Positions 47,715 through 60,019 of a stretch of 64,000 nt of DNA are shown one piece after another. Made by a program: the position numbers and the translations under genes. The notes below the pieces were generated by a model that did not search any database, was not told the DNA's origin, and saw nothing but the letters and a program-made list of their open reading frames with translations. The stretch covers positions 4,402,001 to 4,466,000 of the forward strand of contig OX359249.1 of assembly GCA_947179485.1 (NCBI GenBank), in the 5' to 3' direction. This DNA comes from Allacma fusca. Taxonomy: Eukaryota > Arthropoda > Collembola > Symphypleona > Sminthuridae. Every line of letters begins with the position of its first letter. Within the stretch, counting starts at the first letter, position 1.

Positions 47715-48710
47715 CCATATCGCGAAATTTCGGCCTGGAAGTACCAAAGTGGACTCTGTCGTTTTTGTTCGAACTGACAGGGTCAAGTACGTTTCCTACT
47801 ACCATTTCCACAATTCAATAAGGAATTTCAATCCAAGTACAGAATCGTGACCATTGGCACCTAGTACTTCTAGTTATGTACCCATATCGCGAAAATTCGG
47901 CCTGGAAGTTCCAAAGTGGACTCTGTAGTTTTTGTTCGAACTGACAGGGTCAAGTTCGTTTCCTACAACCATTTCCACAATTCTCAAAGGAATTTCAATC
48001 CAAGTACAGAATTATGACCCCTCGCACCTAGTGCTTCTAGTTATGTACCCATATCGCGAACTTTCGGCCTGGAAGTTCCAAAGTGGACTCTGTCGTTTTT
48101 GTTCGAACTGACAGGTTTAAGTACGTTTCCTACTACCATTTCCACAATTCTCAAAAGAATTTCAATCCAAGTACAGAATCGTGACCCCTGGCACCTAGTG
48201 CTTCTAGTATGTACCCATATCGAGAATTTTCGGCTTGGAAGTTCCAAAGTGGACTGTCGTTTTTGTTCGAACTGACAGGGTCAAGTACGTTTCCTACTAC
48301 CATTTCCACAATTCAATAAGGAATTTCAATCCAAGTACAGAATCGTGACCGCTCGCACCTAGTGCTTCTAGTTCATACCCATATCGCGAAATTCCGGCCT
48401 GGAAGTTCCAAAGTGGACTCTGTCGTTTTTGTTCGAACTGACAGGTTTAAGTACGTTTCCTACTACCATTTCCACAATTCTCAAAAGAATTTCAATCCAA
48501 GTACAGAATCGTGACCCCTGGCACCTAGTGCTTCTAGTTGTGTACCCATATCGTGAATTTTCGGCCTGGAAGTTCAAAAGTGGACTGTCGTTTTTGTTCG
48601 AACTGACAGGGTCAAGTACGTTTCCTACTACCATTTCCACAATTCTCAAAGGAATTTCAATCCAAGTACAGAATCGTGAACCCTGGCACCTAGTGCTTCT
48701 AGTTATGTAC
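47715..48710 (+). repeat. HOR unit, 1,164-bp family, partial copy 2
   Basis: Six monomers copy the preceding heptamer, including CGAAAATTCGG and the CTAGTTCATACCC join (before 48,379). One base is lost near 48,209 (CTAGTATGTACC), so the offset falls from 1,164 to 1,163. In place of the seventh unit, a CCATGTCGCG unit with CCAAATTGGACTGTCGATTT follows at 48,711. Confidence 0.82.
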
Positions 48711-50040
48711 CCATGTCGCGAAATTTCGGCCTGGAATTTCCAAATTGGACTGTCGATTTTGTTCGAACTGACAGGGTCAAGTACGTTTCCTACTACCATT
48801 TCCACAATTCAATAAGGAATTTCAATCCAAGTACAGAATCGTGACCATTGGCACCTAGTACTTCTAGTTATGTACCCATATCGCGAAAATTCGGCCTGGA
48901 AGTTCCAAAGTGGACTCTGTAGTTTTTGTTCGAACTGACAGGGTCAAGTTCGTTTCCTACAACCATTTCCACAATTCTCAAAGGAATTTCAATCCAAGTA
49001 CAGAATTATGACCCCTCGCACCTAGTGCTTCTAGTTATGTACCCATATCGCGAACTTTCGGCCTGGAAGTTCCAAAGTGGACTCTGTCGTTTTTGTTCGA
49101 ACTGACAGGTTTAAGTACGTTTCCTACTACCATTTCCACAATTCTCAAAAGAATTTCAATCCAAGTACAGAATCGTGACCCCTGGCACCTAGTGCTTCTA
49201 GTTATGTACCCATATCGAGAATTTTCGGCTTGGAAGTTCCAAAGTGGACTGTCGTTTTTGTTCGAACTGACAGGTTTAAGTACGTTTCCTACTACCATTT
49301 CCACAATTCTCAAAAGAATTTCAATCCAAGTACAGAATCGTGACCCCTGGCACCTAGTGCTTCTAGTTATGTACCCATATCGAGAATTTTCGGCTTGGAA
49401 GTTCCAAAGTGGACTGTCGTTTTTGTTCGAACTGACAGGGTCAAGTACGTTTCCTACTACCATTTCCACAATTCAATAAGGAATTTCAATCCAAGTACAG
49501 AATCGTGACCGCTCGCACCTAGTGCTTCTAGTTATGTACCCATATCGCGAAATTTCGGCCTGGAAGTTCCAAAGTGGACTCTGTCGTTTTTGTTCGAACT
49601 GACAGGGTCAATTACGTTTCCTACTACCATTTCCACAATTCTCAAATGAATTTCAATCCAAGTACAGAATCGTGACCCCTGGCACCTAGTGCTTCTAGTT
49701 ATGTACCCATATCGAGAATTTTCGGCCTGGAAGTTCCAAAGTGGACTCTGTCGTTTTTGTTCAAACTGACAGGGTCAAGTACGTTTCCTACTACCATTTC
49801 CAAAATTCTATAAGGAATTTCAATCCAAGTACAGAATCGTGACTCTTCGCACCTAGTGCTTCTAGTTGTGTACCCATATCGTGAAATTTCTGCCTGGAAG
49901 TCCCAAAGTGGACTCTGTCGTTTTTGTTCGAACTGACAGGGTCAAGTACGTTTCCTACTACCATTTCTACAATTCTCAAAGGAATTTCAATTTAAGTACA
50001 GAATCGTGACCCCTGGCACCTAGTGCTTCTAGTTATGTAC
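48379..50040 (+). repeat. Ten-monomer module, first of three related copies
   Basis: Order: CGCGAAATTCC (48,379); CGTG with TTCAAAAG (48,546); CCATGTCG with GTCGATTTTG (48,711); CGAAAATTCGG with ATTATGACC (48,876); CGCGAACTTTC with GGTTTAAG (49,043); CGAG (49,210 and 49,375); CGCG with CTCAAATGAATTTC (49,540); CGAG (49,707); and CGTG with AAGTCCCAAAG and AATTTAAGTAC (49,874). The whole order recurs near 60,020-61,685, about 11.64 kb away. Its first six units recur at 52,700-53,693. Exact relationships between the three are inferred from shared rare variants. Confidence 0.8.
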
Positions 50041-50207
50041 CCATATCGAGAATTTTCGGCCTGGAAGTTCCAAAGTGGACTCTGTCGTTTTTGTTCGAAC
50101 TGACAGGGTCAATTACGTTTCCTACTACCATTTCCACAATTCAATAAGGAATTTCAATCCAAGTACAGAATCGTGACCGCTCGCACCTAGTGCTTCTAGT
50201 TATGTAC
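50041..50207 (+). repeat. Single linking monomer
   Basis: One 167-bp CGAG unit with GGTCAATTACG and CAATAAGG joins the ten-monomer module to the 831-bp pentamers. Nothing else is present. Confidence 0.8.
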
Positions 50208-51038
50208 CCATATCGCGAAATTTCGGCCTGGAAGTTCCAAAGTGGACTCTGTCGTTTTTGTTCGAACTGACAGGGTCAAGTTCGTTTCCTACTACCATTT
50301 CCACAATTCAATAAGGAATTTCAATCCAAGTACAGAATCGTTACCCCTCGCACCTACTGCTTCTAGTTATTTACCCATATCGCGAAATTCCGGCCTGGAA
50401 GTTCCAAAGTGGACTCTGTCGTTTTTGTTCGAACTGACAGGTTTAAGTACGTTTCCTACTACCATTTCCACAATTCTCAAAAGAACTTCAATCCAAGTAC
50501 AGAATCGTGACCCCTGGCACCTAGTGCTTCTAGTTATATACCCATATCGAGAATTTTCGGCTTGGAAGTTCCAAAGTGGACTGTCGTTTTTGTTCGAACT
50601 GACAGGGTCAAGTACGTTTCCTACTACCATTTCCACAATTCAATAAGGAATTTCAATCCAAGTACAGAATTGTGACCCCTCGCACCTAGTGCTTCTAGTT
50701 ATGTACCCATATCGCGAACTTTCGGCCTGGAAGTTCCAAAGTGGACTCTGTCGTTTTTGTTCGAACTGACAGGTTTAAGTACGTTTCCTACTACCATTTC
50801 CACAATTCTCAAAAGAATTTCAATCCAAGTACAGAATCGTGACCCCTGGCACCTAGTGCTTCTAGTTATATACCCATATCGAGAATTTTCGGCTTGGAAG
50901 TTCCAAAGTGGACTGTCGTTTTTGTTCGAACTGACAGGGTCAAGTTCGTTTCCTACTACCATTTCCACAATTCTCAAAGGAATTTCAATCCAAGTACAGA
51001 ATTGTGACCCCTCGCACCTAGTGCTTCTAGTTATGTAC
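50208..51038 (+). repeat. HOR unit, 5 monomers, 831 bp, copy 1
   Basis: Monomers start at 50208, 50375, 50542, 50707 and 50874. Markers are the CGCGAAATTCC unit with GGTTTAAG and the ATATACCCATATCGAG joins. The first unit differs from those of copies 2 and 3: it has CGCGAAATTTC and CTCTGTCG where they have CCATTTCGCGAACTTTC and CTCTGTAG. A private change is AAAAGAACTTC near 50,484. Confidence 0.88.
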
Positions 51039-51869
51039 CCATTTCGCGAACTTTCGGCCTGGAAGTTCCAAAGTGGACTCTGTAGTTTTTGTTCGAACTG
51101 ACAGGGTCAAGTTCGTTTCCTACTACCATTTCCACAATTCAATAAGGAATTTCAATCCAAGTACAGAATCGTTACCCCTCGCACCTAGTGCTTCTAGTTA
51201 TGTACCCATATCGCGAAATTCCGGCCTGGAAGTTCCAAAGTGGACTCTGTCGTTTTTGTTCGAACTGACAGGTTTAAGTACGTTTCCTACTACCATTTCC
51301 ACAATTCTCAAAAGAATTTCAATCCAAGTACAGAATCGTGACCCCTGGCACCTAGTGCTTCTAGTTATATACCCATATCGAGAATTTTCGGCTTGGAAGT
51401 TCCAAAGTGGACTGTCGTTTTTGTTCGAACTGACAGGGTCAAGTACGTTTCCTACTACCATTTCCACAATTCTCAAAGGAATTTCAATCCAAGTACAGAA
51501 TCGTGACCCCTCGCACCTAGTGCTTCTAGTTATGTACCCATATCGCGAACTTTCGGCCTGGAAGTTCCAAAGTGGACTCTGTCGTTTTTGTTCGAACTGA
51601 CAGGTTTAAGTACGTTTCCTACTACCATTTCCACAATTCTCAAAAGAATTTCAATCCAAGTACAGAATCGTGACCCCTGGCACCTAGTGCTTCTAGTTAT
51701 ATACCCATATCGAGAATTTTCGGCTTGGAAGTTCCAAAGTGGACTGTCGTTTTTGTTCGAACTGACAGGGTCAAGTTCGTTTCCTACTACCATTTCCACA
51801 ATTCTCAAAGGAATTTCAATCCAAGTACAGAATTGTGACCCCTCGCACCTAGTGCTTCTAGTTATGTAC
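51039..51869 (+). repeat. HOR unit, 5 monomers, 831 bp, copy 2
   Basis: Starts with CCATTTCGCGAACTTTC and CTCTGTAG, then repeats the order CGCGAAATTCC, CGAG (165 bp), CGCGAACTTTC, CGAG (165 bp) at an offset of exactly 831 bp from copy 1. Confidence 0.9.
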
Positions 51870-52699
51870 CCATTTCGCGAACTTTCGGCCTGGAAGTTCC
51901 AAAGTGGACTCTGTAGTTTTTGTTCGAACTGACAGGGTCAAGTTCGTTTCCTACTACCATTTCCACAATTCAATAAGGAATTTCAATCCAAGTACAGAAT
52001 CGTTACCCCTCGCACCTAGTGCTTCTAGTTATGTACCCATATCGCGAAATTCCGGCCTGGAAGTTCCAAAGTGGACTCTGTCGTTTTTGTTCGAACTGAC
52101 AGGTTTAAGTACGTTTCCTACTACCATTTCCACAATTCTCAAAAGAATTTCAATCCAAGTACAGAATCGTGACCCCTGGCACCTAGTGCTTCTAGTTCAT
52201 ACCCATATCGAGAATTTTCGGCTTGGAAGTTCCAAAGTGGACTGTCGTTTTTGTTCGAACTGACAGGGTCAAGTACGTTTCCTACTACCATTTCCACAAT
52301 TCAATAAGGAATTTCAATCCAAGTACAGAATTGTGACCCCTCGCACCTAGTGCTTCTAGTTATGTACCCATATCGCGAACTTTCGGCCTGGAAGTTCCAA
52401 AGTGGACTCTGTCGTTTTTGTTCGAACTGACAGGTTTAAGTACGTTTCCTACTACCATTTCCACAATTCTCAAAAGAATTTCAATCCAAGTAAAGAATCG
52501 TGACCTTTGGCACCTAGTGCTTCTAGTTGTGTACCCATATCGAGAATTTTCGGCTTGGAAGTTCCAAAGTGGACTGTCGTTTTTGTTCGAACTGACAGGG
52601 TCAAGTTCGTTTCCTACTACCATTTCCACAATTCAATAAGGAATTTCAATCCAAGTACAGAATCGTTACCCCTCGCACCTAGTGCTTCTAGTTATGTAC
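51870..52699 (+). repeat. HOR unit, 5 monomers, 830 bp, copy 3
   Basis: Same order as copy 2 but one base shorter, because the join before 52,203 reads CTAGTTCATACCC. Private changes include AAGTAAAGAATCG near 52,490 and GTGACCTTTGG near 52,500. Confidence 0.87.
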
Positions 52700-53693
52700 C
52701 CATATCGCGAAATTCCGGCCTGGAAGTTCCAAAGTGGACTCTCGTTTTTGTTCGAACTGACAGGTTTAAGTACGTTTCCTACTACCATTTCCACAATTCT
52801 CAAAAGAATTTCAATCCAAGTACAGAATCGTGACCCCTGGCACCTAGTGCTTCTAGTTGTGTACCCATATCGTGAAATTTCGGCCTGGAAGTTCAAAAGT
52901 GGACTGTCGTTTTTGTTCGAACTGACAGGGTCAAGTACGTTTCCTACTACCATTTCCACAATTCTCAAAGGAATTTCAATCCAAGTACAGAATCGTGAAC
53001 CCTGGCACCTAGTGCTTCTAGTTATGTACCCATGTCGCGAAATTTCGGCCTGGAAGTTCCAAATTGGACTGTCGATTTTGTTCGAACTGACAGGGTCAAG
53101 TACGTTTCCTACTACCATTTCCACAATTCAATAAGGAATTTCAATCCAAGTACAGAATCGTGACCATTGGCACCTAGTACTTCTAGTTATGTACCCATAT
53201 CGCGAAATTTCGGCCTGGAAGTTCCAAAGTGGACTCTGTAGTTTTTGTTCGAACTGACAGGTTCAAGTTCGTTTCCTACAACCATTTCCACAATTCTCAA
53301 AGGAATTTCAATCCAAGTACAGAATTATGACCCCTCGCACCTAGTGCTTCTAGTTATGTACCCATATCGCGAACTTTCGGCCTGGAAGTTCCAAAGTGGA
53401 CTCTGTCGTTTTTGTTCGAACTGACAGGTTTAAGTACGTTTCCTACTACCATTTCCACAATTCTCAAAAGAATTTCAATCCAAGTACAGAATCGTGACCC
53501 CTGGCACCTAGTGCTTCTAGTTATGTACCCATATCGAGAATTTTCGGCTTGGAAGTTCCAAAGTGGACTGTCGTTTTTGTTCGAACTGACAGGGTCAAGT
53601 ACGTTTCCTACTACCATTTCCACAATTCAATAAGGAATTTCAATCCAAGTACAGAATCGTGACCCCTCGCACCTAGTGCTTCTAGTTGTGTAC
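52700..53693 (+). repeat. Second copy of the 48.4 kb module (six monomers)
   Basis: Units at 52,700, 52,865, 53,030, 53,195, 53,362 and 53,529 match those from 48,379 in order. Shared rare variants are TTCAAAAG, CCATGTCG with AAATTGGACTGTCGATTT, CCTACAACC and ATTATGACC, at an offset of 4,319 bp from the second unit on. The first unit has CTCTCGTTTTTG, a 2-bp loss at a place different from the usual CTGTCG form. The 53,195 unit has CAGGTTCAAG. Confidence 0.83.
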
Positions 53694-53860
53694 CCATATC
53701 GTGAAATTTCGGCCTGGAAGTTCAAAAGTGGACTCTGTCGTTTTTGTTCGAACTGACAGGGTCAAGTACGTTTCCTACTACCATTTCCACAATTCCATAA
53801 GGAATTTCAATCCAAGTACAGAATCGTGAACCCTGGCACCTAGTGCTTCTAGTTATGTAC
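53694..53860 (+). repeat. Single linking monomer
   Basis: A 167-bp CGTG unit with TTCAAAAG and the rare ACAATTCCATAAGG. Similar TTCAAAAG units precede CCATGTCG units at 55,859, 60,187, 61,853 and 62,853. Confidence 0.75.
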
Positions 53861-55526
53861 CCATGTCGCGAAATTTCGGCCTGGAAGTTCCAAAGTGGAC
53901 TGTCGTTTTTGTTCGAACTGACAGGGTCAATTACGTTTCCTACTACCATTTCCACAATTCAATAAGGAATTTCAATCCAAGTACAGAATCGTGACCGCTC
54001 GCACCTAGTGCTTCTAGTTATGTACCCATATCGCGAAATTTCGGCCTGGAAGTTCCAAAGTGGACTCTGACGTTTTTGTTCGAACTGACAGGGTCAATTA
54101 CGTTTCCTACCACCATTTCCAGAATTCTATAAGGAATTTCAATCCAAGTACAGAATCGTGACCCTTCGCACCTAGTGCTTCTAGTTGCGTACCCATATCG
54201 TGAAATTTCCGCCTGGAAGTTCCAAAGTGGACTCCGTCGTTTTTGTTCGAACTGACAGGGTCAAGTACGTTTCCTACTACCATTTCCAGAATTCTATAAG
54301 GAATTTCAATCCAAGTACAGAATCGTGACCCCTCGCACCTAGTGCTTCTAGTTGTGTACCCATATCGTGAAATTTCTGCCTGGAAGTTCCAAAGTGGACT
54401 CTGTCGTTTTTGTTCGAACTGACAGGGTCAAGTACGTTTCCTACTACCATTTCCACAATTCTCAAAGGAATTTCAATCCAAGTACAGAATTGTGACCCCT
54501 CGCACCTAGTGCTTCTAGTTATGTACCCATTTCGCGAACTTTCGGCCTGGAAGTTCCAAAGTGGACTCTGTAGTTTTTGTTCGAACTGACAGGGTCAAGT
54601 ACGTTTCCTACTACCATTTCCACAATTCAATAAGGAATTTCAATCCAAGTACAGAATCGTGAACCCTGGCACCTAGTGCTTCTAGTTATGTACCCATGTC
54701 GCGAAATTTCGGCCTGGAAGTTCCAAAGTGGACTGTCGTTTTTGTTCGAACTGACAGGGTCAATTACGTTTCCTACTACCATTTCCACAATTCAATAAGG
54801 AATTTCAATCCAAGTACAGAATCGTGACTCCTGGCACCTAGTGCTTCTAGTTATGTACCCATATCGCGAAATTTCGGCCTGGAAGTTCCAAAGTGGACTC
54901 TGTCGTTTTTGTTCGAACTGACAGGGTCAATTACGTTTCCTACCACCATTTCCAGAATTCTATAAGGAATTTCAATCCAAGTACAGAATCGTGACCCTTC
55001 GCACCTAGTGCTTCTAGTTGTGTACCCATATCGTGAAATTTCTGCCTGGAAGTTCCAAAGTGGACTCCGTCGTTTTTGTTCGAACTGACAGGGTCAAGTA
55101 CGTTTCCTACTACCATTTCCAGAATTCTATAAGGAATTTCAATCCAAGTACAGAATCGTGACCCCTCGCACCTAGTGCTTCTAGTTGTGTACCCATATCG
55201 TGAAATTTCTGCCTGGAAGTTCCAAAGTGGACTCTGTCGTTTTTGTTCGAACTGACAGGGTCAAGTACGTTTCCTACTACCATTTCCACAATTCTCAAAG
55301 GAATTTCAATCCAAGTACAGAATTGTGACCCCTCGCACCTAGTGCTTCTAGTTATGTACCCATTTCGCGAACTTTCGGCCTGGAAGTTCCAAAGTGGACT
55401 CTGTAGTTTTTGTTCGAACTGACAGGGTCAAGTTCGTTTACTACTACCATTTCCACAATTCAATAAGGAATTTCAATCCAAGTACAGAATCGTTACCCCT
55501 CGCACCTAGTGCTTCTAGTTATGTAC
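53861..55526 (+). repeat. Two 833-bp pentamers
   Basis: Pentamers start at 53,861 and 54,694. The order is CCATGTCG (165 bp, GGTCAATTACG), CGCG with CCTACCACC, GAATTCTATAAGG and GACCCTTCG, CGTG with CTCCGTCG, CGTG with ATTGTGACC, and CCATTTCGCGAACTTTC with CTCTGTAG. The last unit of the first pentamer has AAGTACG, that of the second AAGTTCG with GTTTACTACTACC. Related pentamers recur from 56,692 and 58,523, and a four-unit form from 56,026. Confidence 0.85.
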
Positions 55527-57357
55527 CCATATCGCGAAATTCCGGCCTGGAAGTTCCAAAGTGGACTCTGTCGTTTTTGTTCGAACTGACAGGTTTAAGT
55601 ACGTTTCCTACTACCATTTCCACAATTCTCAAAAGAATTTCAATCCAAGTACAGAATCGTGACCCCTGGCACCTAGTGCTTCTAGATATATACCCATATC
55701 GAGAATTTTCGGCTTGGAAGTTCCAAAGTGGACTGTCGTTTTTGTTCGAACTGACAGGGTCAAGTACGTTTCCTACTACCATTTCCACAATTCAATAAGG
55801 AATTTCAATCCAAGTACAGAATCGTGACCCCTCGCACCTAGTGCTTCTAGTTGTGTACCCATATCGTGAAATTTCGGCCTGGAAGTTCAAAAGTGGACTC
55901 TGTCGTTTTTGTTCGAACTGACAGGGTCAAGTACGTTTCCTACTACCATTTCCACAATTCAATAAGGAATTTCAATCCAAGTACAGAATCGTGAACCCTG
56001 GCACCTAGTGCTTCTAGTTATGTACCCATGTCGCGAAATTTCGGCCTGGAAGTTCCAAAGTGGACTGTCGTTTTTGTTCGAACTGACAGGGTCAATTACG
56101 TTTCCTACTACCATTTCCACAATTCAATAAGGAATTTCAATCCAAGTACAGAATCGTGACCGCTCGCACCTAGTGCTTCTAGTTATGTACCCATATCGCG
56201 AAATTTCGGCCTGGAAGTTCCAAAGTGGACTCTGTCGTTTTTGTTCGAACTGACAGGGTCAATTACGTTTCCTACCACCATTTCCAGAATTCTATAAGGA
56301 ATTTCAATCCAAGTACAGAATCGTGACCCTTCGCACCTAGTGCTTCTAGTTGTGTACCCATATCGTGAAATTTCTGCCTGGAAGTTCCAAAGTGGACTCT
56401 GTCGTTTTTGTTCGAACTGACAGGGTCAAGTACGTTTCCTACTACCATTTCCACAATTCTCAAAGGAATTTCAATCCAAGTACAGAATTGTGACCCCTCG
56501 CACCTAGTGCTTCTAGTTATGTACCCATTTCGCGAACTTTCGGCCTGGAAGTTCCAAAGTGGACTCTGTAGTTTTTGTTCGAACTGACAGGGTCAAGTAC
56601 GTTTCCTACTACCATTTCCACAATTCAATAAGGAATTTCAATCCAAGTACAGAATCGTGAACCCTGGCACCTAGTGCTTCTAGTTATGTACCCATGTCGC
56701 GAAATTTCGGCCTGGAAGTTCCAAAGTGGACTGTCGTTTTTGTTCGAACTGACAGGGTCAATTACGTTTCCTACTACCATTTCCACAATTCAATAAGGAA
56801 TTTCAATCCAAGTACAGAATCGTGACCCCTGGCACCTAGTGCTTCTAGTTATGTACCCATATCGCGAAATTTCGGCCTGGAAGTTCCAAAGTGGACTCTG
56901 TCGTTTTTGTTCGAACTGACAGGGTCAATTACGTTTCCTACCACCATTTCCAGAATTCTATAAGGAATTTCAATCCAAGTACAGAATCGTGACCCTTCGC
57001 ACCTAGTGCTTCTAGTTGTGTACCCATATCGTGAAATTTCTGCCTGGAAGTTCCAAAGTGGACTCCGTCGTTTTTGTTCGAACTGACAGGGTCAAGTACG
57101 TTTCCTACTACCATTTCCAGAATTCTATAAGGAATTTCAATCCAAGTACAGAATCGTGACCCCTCGCACCTAGTGCTTCTAGTTGTGTACCCATATCGTG
57201 AAATTTCTGCCTGGAAGTTCCAAAGTGGACTCTGTCGTTTTTGTTCGAACTGACAGGGTCAAGTACGTTTCCTACTACCATTTCCACAATTCTCAAAGGA
57301 ATTTCAATCCAAGTACAGAATTGTGACCCCTCGCACCTAGTGCTTCTAGTTATGTAC
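55360..57357 (+). repeat. HOR unit, 12 monomers, 1,998 bp
   Basis: Runs from the CCATTTCG, CTCTGTAG unit at 55,360 to the like unit at 57,358. It holds a CGCGAAATTCC unit with TAGATATATACCC, a CGTG/TTCAAAAG unit, a four-unit form of the CCATGTCG series (56,026-56,691) and a five-unit form (56,692 to 57,524, overlapping the next unit). Confidence 0.75.
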
Positions 57358-59188
57358 CCATTTCGCGAACTTTCGGCCTGGAAGTTCCAAAGTGGACTCT
57401 GTAGTTTTTGTTCGAACTGACAGGGTCAAGTACGTTTCCTACTACCATTTCCACAATTCAATAAGGAATTTCAATCCAAGTACAGAATCGTGAACCCTGG
57501 CACCTAGTGCTTCTAGTTATGTACCCATATCGCGAAATTCCGGCCTGGAAGTTCCAAAGTGGACTCTGTCGTTTTTGTTCGAACTGACAGGTTTAAGTAC
57601 GTTTCCTACTACCATTTCCACAATTCTCAAAAGAATTTCAATCCAAGTACAGAATCGTGACCCCTGGCACCTAGTGCTTCTAGATATATACCCATATCGA
57701 GAATTTTCGGCTTGGAAGTTCCAAAGTGGACTGTCGTTTTTGTTCGAACTGACAGGGTCAAGTACGTTTCCTACTACCATTTCCACAATTCAATAAGGAA
57801 TTTCAATCCAAGTACAGAATTGTGACCCCTCGCACCTAGTGCTTCTAGTTATGTACCCATATCGCGAACTTTCGGCCTGGAAGTTCCAAAGTGGACTCTG
57901 TCGTTTTTGTTCGAACTGACAGGTTTAAGTACGTTTCCTACTACCATTTCCACAATTCTCAAAAGAATTTCAATCCAAGTACAGAATCGTGACCTTTGGC
58001 ACCTAGTGCTTCTAGTTATGTACCCATATCGAGAATTTTCGGCTTGGAAGTTCCAAAGTGGACTGTCGTTTTTGTTCGAACTGACGGGGTCAAGTTCGTT
58101 TCCTACTACCATTTCCACAATTCAATAAGGAATTTCAATCCAAGTACAGAATCGTGACCCGTCGCACCTAGTGCTTCTAGTTGTGTACCCATATCGTGAA
58201 ATTTCTGCCTGGAAGTTCCAAAGTGGACTCTGTCGTTTTTGTTCGAACTGACAGGGTCAAGTACGTTTCCTACTACCATTTCCACAATTCTCAAAGGAAT
58301 TTCAATCCAAGTACAGAATTGTGACCCCTCGCACCTAGTGCTTCTAGTTATGTACCCATTTCGCGAACTTTCGGCCTGGAAGTTCCAAAGTGGACTCTGT
58401 CGTTTTTGTTCGAACTGACAGGGTCAAGTACGTTTCCTACTACCATTTCCACAATTCAATAAGGAATTTCAATCCAAGTACAGAATCGTGAACCCTGGCA
58501 CCTAGTGCTTCTAGTTATGTACCCATGTCGCGAAATTTCGGCCTGGAAGTTCCAAAGTGGACTGTCGTTTTTGTTCGAACTGACAGGGTCAATTACGTTT
58601 CCTACTACCATTTCCACAATTCAATAAGGAATTTCAATCCAAGTACAGAATCGTGACCCCTGGCACCTAGTGCTTCTAGTTATGTACCCATATCGCGAAA
58701 TTTCGGCCTGGAAGTTCCAAAGTGGACTCTGTCGTTTTTGTTCGAACTGACAGGGTCAATTACGTTTCCTACCACCATTTCCAGAATTCTATAAGGAATT
58801 TCAATCCAAGTACAGAATCGTGACCCTTCGCACCTAGTGCTTCTAGTTGTGTACCCATATCGTGAAATTTCTGCCTGGAAGTTCCAAAGTGGACTCCGTC
58901 GTTTTTGTTCGAACTGACAGGGTCAAGTACGTTTCCTACTACCATTTCCAGAATTCTATAAGGAATTTCAATCCAAGTACAGAATCGTGACCCCTCGCAC
59001 CTAGTGCTTGTAGTTGTGTACCCATATCGTGAAATTTCTGCCTGGAAGTTCCAAAGTGGACTCTGTCGTTTTTGTTCGAACTGACAGGGTCAAGTACGTT
59101 TCCTACTACCATTTCCACAATTCTCAAAGGAATTTCAATCCAAGTACAGAATTGTGACCCCTCGCACCTAGTGCTTCTAGTTATGTAC
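57358..59188 (+). repeat. HOR unit, 11 monomers, 1,831 bp
   Basis: Monomers start at 57358, 57525, 57692, 57857, 58024, 58189, 58356, 58523, 58688, 58855 and 59022. The first five recur at an offset of 1,831 bp from 59,189. Private changes are GACGGGGTC near 58,083 (repeated copy: GACAGGGTC) and CTTGTAG near 59,008. The unit length equals that of the 42,223 unit, but its subtypes are different. Confidence 0.82.
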
Positions 59189-60019
59189 CCATTTCGCGAA
59201 CTTTCGGCCTGGAAGTTCCAAAGTGGACTCTGTAGTTTTTGTTCGAACTGACAGGGTCAAGTTCGTTTACTACTACCATTTCCACAATTCAATAAGGAAT
59301 TTCAATCCAAGTACAGAATCGTTACCCCTCGCACCTAGTGCTTCTAGTTATGTACCCATATCGCGAAATTCCGGCCTGGAAGTTCCAAAGTGGACTCTGT
59401 CGTTTTTGTTCGAACTGACAGGTTTAAGTACGTTTCCTACTACCATTTCCACAATTCTCAAAAGAATTTCAATCCAAGTACAGAATCGTGACCCCTGGCA
59501 CCTAGTGCTTCTAGATATATACCCATATCGAGAATTTTCGGCTTGGAAGTTCCAAAGTGGACTGTCGTTTTTGTTCGAACTGACAGGGTCAAGTACGTTT
59601 CCTACTACCATTTCCACAATTCAATAAGGAATTTCAATCCAAGTACAGAATTGTGACCCCTCGCACCTAGTGCTTCTAGTTATGTACCCATATCGCGAAC
59701 TTTCGGCCTGGAAGTTCCAAAGTGGACTCTGTCGTTTTTGTTCGAACTGACAGGTTTAAGTACGTTTCCTACTACCATTTCCACAATTCTCAAAAGAATT
59801 TCAATCCAAGTACAGAATCGTGACCTTTGGCACCTAGTGCTTCTAGTTATGTACCCATATCGAGAATTTTCGGCTTGGAAGTTCCAAAGTGGACTGTCGT
59901 TTTTGTTCGAACTGACAGGGTCAAGTTCGTTTCCTACTACCATTTCCACAATTCAATAAGGAATTTCAATCCAAGTACAGAATCGTTACCGCTCGCACCT
60001 AGTGCTTCTAGTTATGTAC
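59189..60019 (+). repeat. Partial second copy of the 11-monomer unit
   Basis: Five monomers (59189, 59356, 59523, 59688 and 59855) follow the order of the 57,358 unit, including TAGATATATACCC and GTGACCTTTGG. The sixth unit is then CGCGAAATTCC in place of CGTG, and the dispersed module begins. The first unit has the GTTTACTACTACC variant shared with 55,360. Confidence 0.82.
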